Shown here: one piece after another, positions 24,533 through 36,000 of the stretch | Position numbering within the stretch: the stretch's first letter is position 1 | How the letters are laid out: each line of letters starts with the position of its first letter | Assembly (NCBI RefSeq): GCF_932526225.1 | Contig: NC_064040.1 | Location: 12,686,856-12,750,855 of the forward strand | DNA: 64,000 nucleotides | Source of the DNA: Nematostella vectensis | Lineage: Eukaryota; Cnidaria; Anthozoa; Actiniaria; Edwardsiidae | Direction: 5' to 3' | The notes under the pieces: generated by a model | What the model saw: only the letters and a program-made list of their open reading frames with translations | The model's database searches: none | What the model was told of the DNA's origin: nothing | Made by a program: the position numbers and the translations under genes

Positions 24533-27500
24533 TTACAACTTAAAATAACCATAAGGGTAAGTGCGCATGCCCCGTCGCACGCGTTTGTTGTACATGACAC
24601 GAAATGTGTTGTGCGCTGGCACCTTGTGTAGAGTTCTGTCGTGCACATTGCGCTGGATGGTGTAAGGGAGAGTAACGTGACGCTCCTCCGCCACCGCGCC
24701 TTCAACGTGCAAGAGTTCCAACATGCTGGTCAGGTTCACGATATCAGCCGTGCGAAGGTTGATGTGAAGTCCCTTCACTTTACACGTGAAATGGCCCTGT
24801 TGCGTGGTGTACCCGTAACTCTTGGGTCTTGTGGACGAATAACGATCGATAAAGTCTCCTGGCTCCAACTCGCTCGTCAGGTCTCCCAGATAGTCCCGGA
24901 GGGGTGGTTTTCACTCTCCAGGGCGGTGTAAGAAAATGACGCTATCCGTGTCATGATACAGACAGCGTTCCCCTAACCCGTCCAGCACGTCGTACAACTT
25001 GAGGCGTGCGTACGCCGTGGTGAAGGCAGCAATCACCACGTTGGTGTGAGGTTCCAATCCTTGAAACTTTTCTTTTTTGAAACTTGAAACCTGTAGTGAA
25101 CTTGGATAAGGTCGCCGTTCACGATGAGCACATCATTCACCTCGATACTGTCGTTGTTCAGCAGAGCAAAGCAGGCTATGGGGTCGTCCACGTACTCGGT
25201 ACGTTGGGGGTTGGGCTGCTCACCAAACTTTCCCCACATACAATTCAAACCATCTTTGCTACGGAGCGGAGGCCTGGGTTCTTCTCGATCTTGCTGGGAT
25301 CCATACGGACGCCTTGGTGGCGTTCGTAATCGTCGACGTACTGCATCTTGTCGGCGTCGGTGGTGCACCAACTGGGCCACCCCGACGCTTCTTGTTTGTA
25401 CTTCAAGAAGGTCTTGATGTACTCTTCAAACAACCGTGCCCAGCGTTCCCAATGCCACACATCATACACACGGATCACGCGATAGCCTTTCTCTAGAGCT
25501 TTGTAAATCTCGGGGTGGGCCCACGTTCCCGTGAACGCCCGCTCCTCGTCCGAATGCGTGCACGAGCCTTGCTCCTCCTCTTGGGCACACCGGTGACACA
25601 GAGGGAACATCAACTTGTCGTTGACGCGGACAGGGAGGACGGGGAAGAATAGGTCGCGAGGCGGTAAAACACGTAGCTTAATAAGTCCCTTGTACGCGTG
25701 AAGATCTTCCTCGAAATTCTCGGTAAGGATCGCGTCGGGGTGCCCCACGGGGTACTCGCACATGGCATTGACCCACGGGTACAACGACGTAAAGTCATAG
25801 TAGTGAATCTCTTCGCCCTGCTCCACGTTGGCTTTGCAATGCAGTCGAATCGCGTTGGTCCTTCCTCCGAAAAAAGCATCACGAGACTCAAGAGGTTTTC
25901 CGTCCTCGACATCCCCCACGAGAGCTCGCAGTTCGGGGTGAGTGTTGAGTTGCGCGTCAAACTGGCACTCCCACACATCCTCGTAGTTGTAGCCTTGGGC
26001 TTTGAGACGCAACTCCACCGCGCGCGTATGCTTGCGTAGCTCTTGCATCGTGGTGTTCGTCAAAGGGTTTACGGTGTGAGGCTGGAAACACGTGGTGCAA
26101 CCGTGGTAGAAACACCCGTGGTACTGGTACACCGTGTTGGTAGACTCGGCGTACCCGTCCACCTTGATCCGACCTGCCAAACGCACTTCGCCACGGTTCC
26201 CGGTATGCTGAATAAACACTCCTTCTCCCTCGCGATGTTCGATGTACTTCAGCCACTGCAACGCTTTCAGAGATTGCACGTCGTGCCCACGGTACCCGCG
26301 CGTGGGTATCAGTCCAATAGTCTTCTCCTCCAGAAACTTGGTGCGCAGTATACGGCTAGACAAGGAAGCAATGGTGATGGCCACCTGAAACGGGTGAAGA
26401 CCTGCAGCGGCCGTGATGAGCTCGTCGAAAGCGAGTACCGCTCTCTTGAGCACCTCAACGTCCTGATGACAGTAGGAAGCGAGATCCTCTTGCAAGTTAA
26501 ACACGGCACCACGAGCCACTTCGGCTTGGTGCCAGGCACGTAGGGCGCGGGCATCGTCTTCTTTTATCCCTTGAAGGTCGTAATAGCCCAAGTCGGGCAT
26601 GGCCCCCACGTAGTCTTGGTGCTCGGGGGTGTTGAGAAAATGAGGAAACGTTCCCTTTTGGGTCAAGTGATCAAACAGGTTCAGTTACATCACCTTCCCT
26701 CCTGTGAAAATCACTTCGGGTTTAAAGCCATTCGTAAAAATGTATTCGAGGATGAAATAGGAGTCGTAGCCTTTAAAATTGTTAGCCAAACACGTGTAGC
26801 CAGCATTACTCCCATCGAACAGCCAGTCGCAAAACGCTTGTACCTTGGTAAAACTGCGTTTGCGAAGTCCACACGTCTCGCACTCCAGGCGATCCATAGA
26901 CCACCCCTTGCAGGTTTCACACAGTTTTTGCACCCCGACAAAATTCACAGTGTGCTTGGCTTCCAGAGGCATGGCCTCAAAATCAAAGATGATCAAGCGC
27001 ATCGAATCGTCATCATCATCATCGTCATCGTCAGTGCTGTTCTTCTTCTTCGGGAGAGCATCGTCACCCATCGTCACGTAACACAAATGATCGGGGGGAA
27101 CCACTTCCTTGCACACGGAGCACTTGTACTCTCCACACACATGATCACCTTCCTTTCGATCCATCATATCGACGCGTTTACCACACGTCTCGCACTTGTG
27201 GTACCGTTGGCAATACGACCAAGAGTCCTGGGGTTCACCACCACCACCACGCTTCCTGGCTCCTCGAGGCTTGACAAGTCGGTGGTTCTCGAAACACGCG
27301 TGCGAAAGTACCTGTGACACTCGTAACAATACTGCCACTCCCAACGATGGTCTTGTTCGGCGGGTGGCACCAAGGGGGAACACTCTTGCTCACCACACCC
27401 ATAGCACAGGTTGTTACACTTGTGATTTCTTTGATCGTACCCCTTTTGACAGCTCGTACAATAATAACAGCGACCAAGCATCCCCGGCATGCTATTGATA

Positions 27501-28054
27501 TAATCGAAATGTCCCTTGGCGTGGTAGAGGTAGAGCCTGTACTCGGGAGCAGGTAAGTTTCCGGAATAGAAAAAGGCATGTGCGTGCGTACCACATGAAG
27601 ATGGAAATTACCTTGCAACACAAACTGTTCGTTCGATTGCACCACGGTCTCAACGACACCCATAATGCGTTGAGGGGTAAGTTGATTACGGCGCATTAAA
27701 CGGCAAAGCAATGGGGTTCTTGAGAGCAGGGGCATCGAGAGTAATGCGCGCGTAATCGTGCTTTTGCACCCCGCGTAGCGTGTCGTCGAGAACACGATCT
27801 AACACCCGCTCCACATCCTCCAAATGTTCCTTGATAGTACCACGAGTAGGTAGATCGACCGACAGTTCGTAATCGGTACAGTCAGTACGCATTTTGGTAG
27901 AATGCCGAGTAGTCACTTGACGTAAATCATACGTAACATCATCCTTCTCCTCCTCCTCCTCTTCCTCCTCATCATCATCACTATCAACGGGGCGTTTCTT
28001 CAGACGACCTTCTTGTCGTTGTTGTTGCAACCCAGAAGGCCCAGGTTCGTTCAA
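24533..28054 (-). pseudogene. Polinton DNA polymerase B, decayed
   Basis: Fragments in order from the N-terminus: an acidic start (27686-28054), a cysteine-rich zinc-binding region (27164-27490), the exonuclease with IIFDFEAM and NNFKGYDSYF (26685-27383), the palm with motif A YYDFTSLYP (25245-26666), motif B near KNPGLRSVAKM, motif C YHDTDSV near 24945, and the C-terminus ending YPYGYFKL (24533-24868). The fragments sit in different frames. A stop near 26685 is followed by an apparent internal loss. The total span fits a protein-primed polymerase of about 1,100-1,200 residues, which would replicate the element. It is clearly non-functional here. Confidence 0.85.
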
Positions 28055-28084
28055 AAAAGGATCTTCAAACGAAAACTTCTCACC

Positions 28085-28414
28085 CTACCCCTCTGGGGTG
28101 CTATAATAGTCAAACAATTCGTTTGAACAACAGTTCAAAGGAACTAAATTGAGGTAAGTCCGACTCAGCGAGATCATCGTAAAAAAAATCAGGAGGAATC
28201 GTTCACTCTCTTCTTCTTCTCCTTCTTCGGGGTCAGGTAGCACGTCTAACAGTTTGTTTAGCCACTCATCATTACCATCATATAAGCCATGGCGAAGCTC
28301 GCCAAGAACAAACTGAAATGCGAGTGAAAATGCCACCTCTTTCATAGAATTCTTATCCAATAAAAAAAATTCTAGTAAGCTAAAAATACTTTTTTCTAAA
28401 AATAAACCAATCAT
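28085..28414 (-). CDS. Hypothetical protein of the Polinton-like element
   Basis: A 109-residue frame has a leucine- and phenylalanine-rich N-terminus and an acidic EEGEEEESE patch. It lies between the polymerase start and the tandemly repeated upstream region. I do not recognise it. It could be a small accessory gene or a fragment. Confidence 0.35.
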   Translation of the reverse strand: MIGLFLEKSIFSLLEFFLLDKNSMKEVAFSLAFQFVLGELRHGLYDGNDEWLNKLLDVLPDPEEGEEEESERFLLIFFTMISLSRTYLNLVPLNCCSNELFDYYSTPEG

Positions 28415-28494
28415 TTTCCATTTTCAACCTTTTTTCTACCCTCTAATTGGACAAATAAAAATACTTAACCCAATCAGGGGCGTTCCCGATGATC

Positions 28495-28785
28495 TCATCG
28501 ATACACAGGGTTCCCGTGACCATTATTTTTATTTTTAAAAACACTCTATACTGTATATAATAACATTTATGACAAAAAAGCAAAAAAGAGAGGGGAGGGG
28601 TGGGTAAAACAATAAGCCATGACATCATCGGTATGACGTCTTTCGATACACAGGGTTACCGTGACCATTATTTTTATTTTTAAAAACACTTTTAACCCTT
28701 AATAACAAAAAAAAAAGCATAAAGAGAGGGGGAGGGGAGGGTATAAAAAAGCCATGACATCATCAGTATGACGTCTTCCGTTTTC
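28495..28785. repeat. Duplicated promoter-like block with CRE-type sites
   Basis: Two copies of a block of about 150 bases share CGATACACAGGGTT, GTGACCATTATTTTTATTTT and a GAGAGGGG tract. Both are followed by CATGACATCATCGGTATGACGTC or a close variant. They lie between the leftward polymerase gene and the rightward RING gene. TATA-like sequences occur at 28741 (GTATAAAAAA) and 28860 (CTATAAAAGA). Confidence 0.6.
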
Positions 28786-28937
28786 CAAGCCTCTGATTGG
28801 CCAATACATCCCTTAGACAATCAGAAGCGTTCCCGATACACGTAACCTACTTGAATGTCTATAAAAGACGACGAAGAGCCGGGACCACTTCACAGCCAAA
28901 AAAATTCAAAATAATAATGATAACAGCAACAATAAAA

Positions 28938-29310
28938 ATGGTTGAACCAATTGAATGCCTAATTTGTAAAGAAGAAGAAGAAGATGTCATAGAAATAATA
29001 ACATGCTGTAAGCAAACTATCCACAACCAATTGGGATTGGTATAGGGCACAAGAATACCGAGGAATACAACCCACGTGCCCTCATTGCAGAAGAAGAAGA
29101 GCGCAACAACAACAACAAACTAGAGCACAGCCTACCCCTGTGATTGTAATTAGCGACGATGAAGATGATGTTGGCTATGTAATAAACTACAGAGATGGGT
29201 GGGGGGTAGAGGACTGGATGGTGGCACCCCCACACAGGGACACAGGAACCATAGACTTTGCCACGGATCAAAGAAGAAGGGACACTTTTTTAAAGAACAT
29301 TTTTATTTAA
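28938..29310 (+). pseudogene. RING-finger protein of the Polinton-like element, frameshifted
   Basis: Translation from ATG 28938 gives ECLICKEE and then CCKQTIHNQ, the first half of a RING finger. The frame shifts at about 29031. The next frame supplies WDWYRAQEYRG, then TCPHCRRRR, a Q-rich stretch and an acidic ISDDEDD tail to a stop at 29310. A small deletion at the junction seems to have removed the cysteine expected after HNQ. RING proteins usually act as ubiquitin E3 ligases, and related mobile or viral elements carry them. A TATA-like CTATAAAAGA lies 78 bases upstream of the ATG. Confidence 0.65.
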
Positions 29311-29376
29311 AATTGTTATTTAATACAAATGGTTTTTAATAAAACGTTTATAACCAGGCAAATGTCTCTTTTCTCT

Positions 29377-29790
29377 TTAAGAAAGAGGGGTGACTGGTGA
29401 AGGGGTTTCCCCTGCAATTTGACGCGCAATGTCTCTGGTCACACCCCAAACTTGTTCCTCTCTTCCCCGCAACAAGCCATACAACTCCCCCTTCCGGAGC
29501 ATCTTTAAAATATCTACGGGGGATAGACAGTCCAACAAATCTTGAATGTAAGATTTCCAATGCCCTTGCCTAGCAAGCCCAAGTCTATCACTCAGGTTTT
29601 TCATCCCCTCCCATATCAATTCCATACAGTCCCTCAGGGTGGCTCTGGCCTTATAAAAGCCTTTTTCCACAGCTCATGGTCACGGTGCACCAAGGGATCC
29701 CACTCGGCCATCAGGTCTAGAATCAACGCCTCCACATAATGACCCACATGCATGCATGATATTTTACGTATCAATAACATCGTAAGTCGC
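29377..29790 (-). pseudogene. Hypothetical Polinton-associated ORF, probably frameshifted
   Basis: The clearest part is 29377-29670 (97 codons), rich in leucine and basic residues, with LGLARQGHWKSYIQDLLDCL. A second open stretch directly upstream (HVGHYVEALILDLMAEWDPL) lies in another frame and reads like its natural N-terminal extension. I do not recognise the family. It lies tail to tail with the RING gene. Confidence 0.4.
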
Positions 29791-29862
29791 CTGAGGCTCG
29801 TCAAGCGCGTCAATCATCATCCGCGGAATTTTCCTCATCGCTAGTGTCACTCTCGACGACAA

Positions 29863-30416
29863 CTACTTTCTCGGCTTCTTCGCCATCGGTATCATTTCCA
29901 CTTCATCCGGCATCTCCTCCTCCTCCTTCTGCTCCACTTCTTCTTCTTTGGGTGGGGGGACGGGAACGCTTTCGTTTACGCAAGTTGTAGGGAGCTTCTT
30001 GCCCTTCACCTTCTTCTTCTTGATAGTGGCACTGCCTTTGTCTTCTTTGCTTCCTTCGGCGGCTCCGCCCACACGAACCGGTCGCATTTCTTGTTTGGAG
30101 GTCTCACGTCACACTCGCGGCTCACTCCGACACGGCAAATGAGGGTATGTTCACACACTGGAAAATCGGTGACGTTAACTCCCTCCTCGACAGCCTCTCT
30201 CACCGCCTCAGCCTCGTCTTGATTGAAATAAAAGCCACACCCTATCTGACCTTTTGAGAAATCCACAGGAGTACCGCACTTTAAGGCAGACCCTACTTTT
30301 TTGACATCTACGTCACAAAAACACTTTATCATCAACAAACAATGCAGCAATGTTCTTCGCTTCAAAATTTCCATCTTATATATTCTTTTTAGGGTATCCC
30401 ATAATAATACCCTCAC
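29863..30416 (-). pseudogene. Cysteine-rich, lysine-rich ORF, probably frameshifted
   Basis: The first frame (30006-30416) has a cysteine-rich stretch: CFCDVDV, then KCGTPVDFS, GCGFYF, CEHTLICR and KKCDRFVW. This recalls a GRF-type or other zinc-binding fold, but that assignment is loose. The second frame (29863-30087) overlaps it and supplies a K- and E-rich tail (IKKKKVKGKK, EEEEMPDEVEM). Together they look like one protein with a frameshift. The role is unknown. Confidence 0.4.
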
Positions 30417-30815
30417 CTATGCCGTCACTTCCGCCCGATATATTCCCACCAATTACAACCCTCCCCCTCCCCCCTAAAGTCCAAAGGTCAAAGTCCCAAG
30501 TCCAAAGTCCATCCGTGACGTCACTTCCGCCCGATATATTCGGACCAATCACAGCGCGCCATTTCCAACAACCAATCAGAACGCGCCACGACCGCGCGGC
30601 CGGGGGTCTGGGATCTACCCGTTATATAGACTTACTTTACTACTATCGTCCCTATCAATGAGTCCAGTCATGTACAAGTAAAAAAAATTCTATTTTCTAG
30701 GTTAAAGATAATCACTTGCTAGAAATGGCATATATGTGATCCAGTCCCCTGGTGTATCTCACAGCACAAGTCTAAAAAGGCCTAGTTATTTTGATTAAAA
30801 TCTAGGGGTGGTAAG

Positions 30816-31018
30816 CCATTGACTCCTGGCTATTTTTGAGCTGAATTTACAAAAAACAGACTGAAAACAGATACCTCCCCCCCCCCCCCTATCATGAGTT
30901 TTATACAGCCCGTCAAAGTCAAACACAGCTGCACCTAGTCAGCGGTATCCAAGCTTTCCAACAGTGCTTTGCGGTCCCCACTTTTAATCCCTCGTCGTTG
31001 TGCTGAAGCCAGCACAAG
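30816..31018 (+). repeat. Dispersed repeat, about 200 bases (first copy)
   Basis: The block from CCATTGACTCCTGGCTATTT to GAAGCCAGCACAAG recurs at 62438-62633 in the same orientation with only a few differences. Its right end abuts the decayed collagen exon copy at 31019. Confidence 0.9.
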
Positions 31019-31850
31019 CGAAACTTGTTTGAAGGTATTACTGTGTTTCATATTCATTTTCAAAATCAAGCGGATAGCGTGTAATTTATAAAGGAAGCAG
31101 TTCCCATCGTTTGTTGCATTCAGCTAAAGACCTTGTGGTTCAGAAGCCATTCTGTTTCTTATCGATCTACTTAAAAGAAGTCCTTCAGAAGCATTTTTAT
31201 TTCTCATCTTGAAGTAAGAGCTGCGATACGATAATGTCTTGACGAGATCAGTCATCTGGCTACTACCAAGTCAAACCCGCAGGACCATACGAGATGCCAA
31301 TCGATTCACAAGCCAAGAGAACCTGCATTAAACAAACAAGCGGCTCAAACGCAACTTCATGACAAAGCAGACCCTCAGTACGAACCTCTATATAACGACC
31401 ACCAGTATCACACACTTGCGCTTCAAGACCGAACAAATACAAAAAATAAAAGCAATGTATCAAGTCGGGAAAATCTCGGATTTGCTCAGGCTTTTGCCGC
31501 ACAACCATCGGCGATCAGTCGTCAAAGCCTCGAGAAGGAAAAGCATGGTAATGAAATAAAAAAGTGGAAGGCTCGGGAAGTCGATTTGAATCGGTCAGGA
31601 TACCTGTCAGATGTGTTATTATTACGACATTAGTCATCAGTGTCGTATCTATGCTGGTTGCGCTTTTGGTCGCTACAGGCACTGTATCAGGGAGACAGTG
31701 TTCGTGTGAAGTCACAGGTGAGTTCAGCTTCCTTACGCGATTTTCAATGTTTAGTGAATTATGCCTTTTGATATTACTGTGCTTTATTCGTAAGGTTGTG
31801 TATTTTCTTCCTGTTTTACTCAATTTTGGAGTATGTAAGATATTGATCAA
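31019..31850 (+). pseudogene. Third, decayed copy of the copy-1/2 first exon
   Basis: The 5' flank, exon (31234-31717) and start of intron 1 match 15516-16360 but are more diverged. The start ATG is followed by TCT TGA, a stop at codon 3. A 2-base and a 1-base deletion shift the frame and net three bases are lost. The membrane span and CSC part are open again from about 31564. The donor GTGAGT is kept. No matching collagen exon follows. It supplies an independent empty site for the copy-1 insertion. Confidence 0.85.
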
Positions 31851-31899
31851 TGTCGTTGATTATTTCCACTATTTAGGAGGTGATTTGAAGACCCTATCT

Positions 31900-32165
31900 C
31901 CCAAAAGGCGACAGTGTTCGGCGATTTTTTTTTTTTTAAACAGGTCAGAGGGTGTGTCTTTTAAGGCTCCCTGAATTGAAAGTCCGAATTTTCATACTAT
32001 CGCGTTTCCAATATGAATATCTTCGGGTACAAGTGCTGTAGATACTGATACCAGGCCCAAAAGGTGACAGTGTTTAGTGCTTTTTTCGTGAACACGTCAG
32101 AGGGTGTGTCTTTTCAGGCTCCCTGAATTGAAAGTTCAAATTGTTTTACTGTCGCGTTTCCACTT
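31900..32165 (+). repeat. Direct repeat, period about 156 bases
   Basis: Two diverged copies share CCAAAAGG(C/T)GACAGTGTT, GTCAGAGGGTGTGTCTTTT and GGCTCCCTGAATTGAAAGT. The function is unknown. Confidence 0.8.
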
Positions 32166-33099
32166 AGCCGCGAAGGATTTTCCTTTAGATGCACTCGCCT
32201 TGGCTTACGGTCGTGGTTTGGGCTCCGCAGTCTTGTATTGGTGACTTCAGGCTCTTTGAAGGGGCCAAGCACCGCGCAACCCGTCTTATCCTACTGCGAC
32301 CCAGACCCGCGCACAAGGCCTAGTTATAAACCCAGCCTCATGACACTACCAGTACCCTACTGGCTTGAAGTAAAGGACCTGCACGCTTTTTCTACAAGGC
32401 GCATAAAAGGTGTATAGAATTTTCCAATTTAAAATTTTGTAACTTTTGATACTGGTCGCACTAGGAATGCCGAACACAATTTGAACTTAATTTTTTCGGG
32501 ACGTATGCTTATCGCATTTTACTGCTGTGGAACAACCCGCCTGTAACTATGAAAAAACTCTCCCTCTTTTTCTACCTTTTCAAAGATAAACTGATCACTT
32601 ACACTATGTACAGCAAATGCTTTTGACACTGACCGGAAACGGTCCTGGATATCCATATTTGCCTCCCCTCATCACGTTCCTTTTTTTCTCTCATTTTGTA
32701 GCGTGATGAAAGCAACTTAATGTAATAAAATAAAAATAAATAGATTTTATTTGTCTAGAAAGTTTTTGGATTAGGAAAGTATCCGTGCTATTCAGTTGGA
32801 CTACCTTTAACCTAAGTCCTCGCTTACTCGACCTTCCGCTCGAGTTTCTGTTTCCTTCAAGTAATGTTAACATGTTTCCACCCTCGATAACACGAATCAC
32901 TCGCACCCTAGCTATTCTATCGCGTTTGCATCTTTTTATGAGTTAATTTGGCGGGAAAGCGTCCATCCGAGTTCCGCTCCGAATCAATATCCTAAATTGT
33001 TTAGCGAAGATTATGCTAAGTTCGCTGTTATCATAAAACCCGCTAATTACGCAAATTGGGCTAACATTGTTTGCACTCACTAATGTGTGAAATTAATAA
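32166..33099. other. Spacer upstream of gene C
   Basis: I see no gene, RNA or clear element. It must hold the promoter of gene C, but no TATA box is obvious near the start codon. Confidence 0.4.
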
Positions 33100-36000
33100 A
33101 TGAACTCAGCAGAAGATAAACTACATTTTAAAAATATTCAAGCATTCACTGGAGAGGGAGAGAAAGAATATGAAGTCATGGCAACAAGAGGAATAGATAT
33201 GTATTCCGTGGACGACCTATCGTTCAGCCACATCAACCCCGCGTATGAGAACTCAGATGATGTCCCGCAAATGCTTCTTGGACACCTTTACGAGGACCCC
33301 ACAAAATTGAGCGAGTACTACGCGCGAATTCAGCGCTATCCTACATCGACCCCGCGAGGTCCGCGCAAAAAGACCAGCGAGATATACGAACCAACAGGTC
33401 CCCTAGGGTTACGCACTGCTAGGATACTCGGTAACACGGGCAGCGACACCACCACAGAGACTTCCTCGAGTATAACTCCGCATACTGAACCCTGTTTAAA
33501 CCGACTGGTGCTGTTTTTGATACTTGTGGTATCAATAACTGCGCTAGTTCTTGTAGTTTTGCTTATTTTTGGGAAGATTGGAGCAAGTTGTGGATCATGT
33601 TCACAAAAAGGTTTGTAGTACTTGCTAGCCTTATAAGCGGCCATTGCAAATACCGCCAAGCCCCGTAGTGTTTAATGTAAACTCTGAAAGTTGTTTGGCT
33701 TGTCATGGAATAACCCTTAGAAAAGTACCAAAGTTGTAGTTGTTCGGGGATTCCAAGCGCATTATTAACATAGCTAAACATCTAACGATAACCTGTTTTG
33801 CTCAATGAGTTAGTTCCCCCAAGAGTGTTTTGTGTAAGTTCCGAATGTTTTCGGGCTGCCATGGATTTACCCTTAAAAAAGTATCAAAGTTTGGCGTTTT
33901 GACGGTAACTCATTCTCAATGATTTAATTTCCAAAACAGTATCTTAATGAATGAAGCTATTGTGTGACCGCTCCAGTGTATGCAGGCAAATCAAGAATAT
34001 CAACTTCTTTTCAACTTCAAAGAACTTAGTAACTTAGATTTAGTTATGAAAATACGTTTGAAAGAAACGGCTCTGCCTTTCACTCGAATTATTGACTCTT
34101 TTTTCTATGTGGTCAACTTAATCCAAAGGTTTGATTTTGGTTGTAATCACTGGTGCATGTTGTTTACTCACAAAAGCTGGATGGCCCATTCAAACCGCAA
34201 TAAAAACCCAGCTACCGTTTCCAGCAATAAATTTCTCTTCAACCTGGAAATACCTTCTCGTCCTTTTAAAACATTTTTCAGATACAATCTGATAAGTAAC
34301 CCATTTTGGGGTCCCTGGGTTTAGTTTTAGAGCATGCAAAATGCATTTTTAATTAACTCTTAAACGACTTCTTATGCTACAAAACTTGGTAGGAAAGGAG
34401 CAAATGACCACGTTTCTGTGCCTAAAAGCCCGGAACACTGTGTATGTACGGATTTAGCCAGGGCAAACAAGTCTTGTTTGTAATAACATCACTTTGTCAT
34501 GTAAAGTGAGCAACCTGAGCACAAGTACAACATGGGCCGATTAATTACATCAAGGATTTCAACGTAGTGATTCAGGCGCGAAGGAAATGAAAAATCTTAT
34601 AGGGATTAATTCGTGTATAACGCAAACAGGACCTTATCTGAAGTTGTTGCTCAACATCTTTTCACGCGCTTTGGAGAGAGCGACCTTTCCACCTGTAATC
34701 GAGAATTTGATCAGATTTGCTTACAAAAAACCCTTTGCATCTTGATAACCTCAAGCTATCAAAGTAATTTCCGAGCCATTTTTACTTTCAATCATAACGC
34801 GTTTCTCTCTAAGCTAGCTAGAATATAATCCTATGTTCCTGTAGTTTTCGGGAATCGCCGCTGAGTATAAGCGGCTTTCGCATCCGCTGTCTTAGGTCAT
34901 ATCTTGCGGTTAATAACCGGTTTATTTGCTCATTCGAGCATTTAGCGGATAATTTCAAGTGAAATGGATTAACAAGTAAACAGAGGTTATCAGACGAAGT
35001 AGTTCTTTCTAATCCTTTGATGGTGATGTGGAGCCATTTGCGATGGGGAATTTTATGGAATCTACGCGTTTTAGTCGCAAAGATAAATAATAATTATTTC
35101 TTTTTATTTCTAGAGTTGCAAAAATCATCAGGAAGTGCTTCACAAGAAGGAATGCCGTCAGTTTCACTCGAGCCTTTACAACGCGATATGGCGAGGATGA
35201 ATAATTCGATTTTTTCGCTACAGCAGCAACTGGTAAGATAAGATGAAAAGGGGGGAGGGAGGGTGCTTTCGATATTTTGGTATCAGAATGTCTAAAATGA
35301 AGAAGTGGCCTTAAAAGAACGTTTCACGGCTTCAGTTTACAACTTTAAAAAATACGAGATTAAACGGTGTATAGAGAATAACGAATAAAATAAAAAGCAA
35401 AATTGCACCCAGAAAGATTTTTGAAAAGATTATTTATAGTTTTTAGCAATTTTAAGCAACTCAAAATAACATGGGGAATACCCCCTCCTTCCAAATCACA
35501 ACTTCATGAAGCATCGGGTGTAAAGCAAAGCGACAACATCTGTCAACATTGGTGACTCCGACTTACAAGGGCGATCTAGGGGGGGGGGGGTGGCTGGCTC
35601 AGTGACAAAGGGATAGGGGGTAATTTTTTTTGGTTACATATGGCTTTTGGCAGGCCAAAGGGAGGCGGTTAACCCCCTAAACCCTCCCCCTAGATCCGCT
35701 ACTAACTTGCTCAGTTGACAAAAAGACAAAGGAGATATTAGAGAACTCGTCCACAGCACCTCCTTACATAGTGTTCAAGCATGGTGTATGCAAACGCTCG
35801 CTAGACGCGGGCGCCAGCAAAATACTCGCGCTATTTGCACGCCAGTATTTCTTTGGTCTTGTGGTTAATCGAGCGAGACTTCACCAGCAATGTAGCCCGA
35901 TGTTGGGTCTGTTTGAGGAACATATGGCCAGCCTTGAGAAAGGGAGGTAGGGAGGGGGGGGGGGGTGGAGGGAGGGGGGAAGGGAGGTAAGCTATGCATG

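Larger units (their letters stand above)
21900..30420. mobile_element. Polinton/Maverick-like element remnant
   Basis: The block combines a chromodomain integrase, a type B DNA polymerase with an exonuclease domain, a RING protein and several small ORFs. The first two define Polinton/Maverick or adintovirus-like elements. Most genes lie on the minus strand, with the RING gene on the plus strand. Integrase, polymerase and RING genes all carry frameshifts, stops or insertions, so the element is decayed. I could not identify terminal inverted repeats, a packaging ATPase, a protease or a double-jelly-roll capsid. The boundaries are estimates. Confidence 0.82.
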
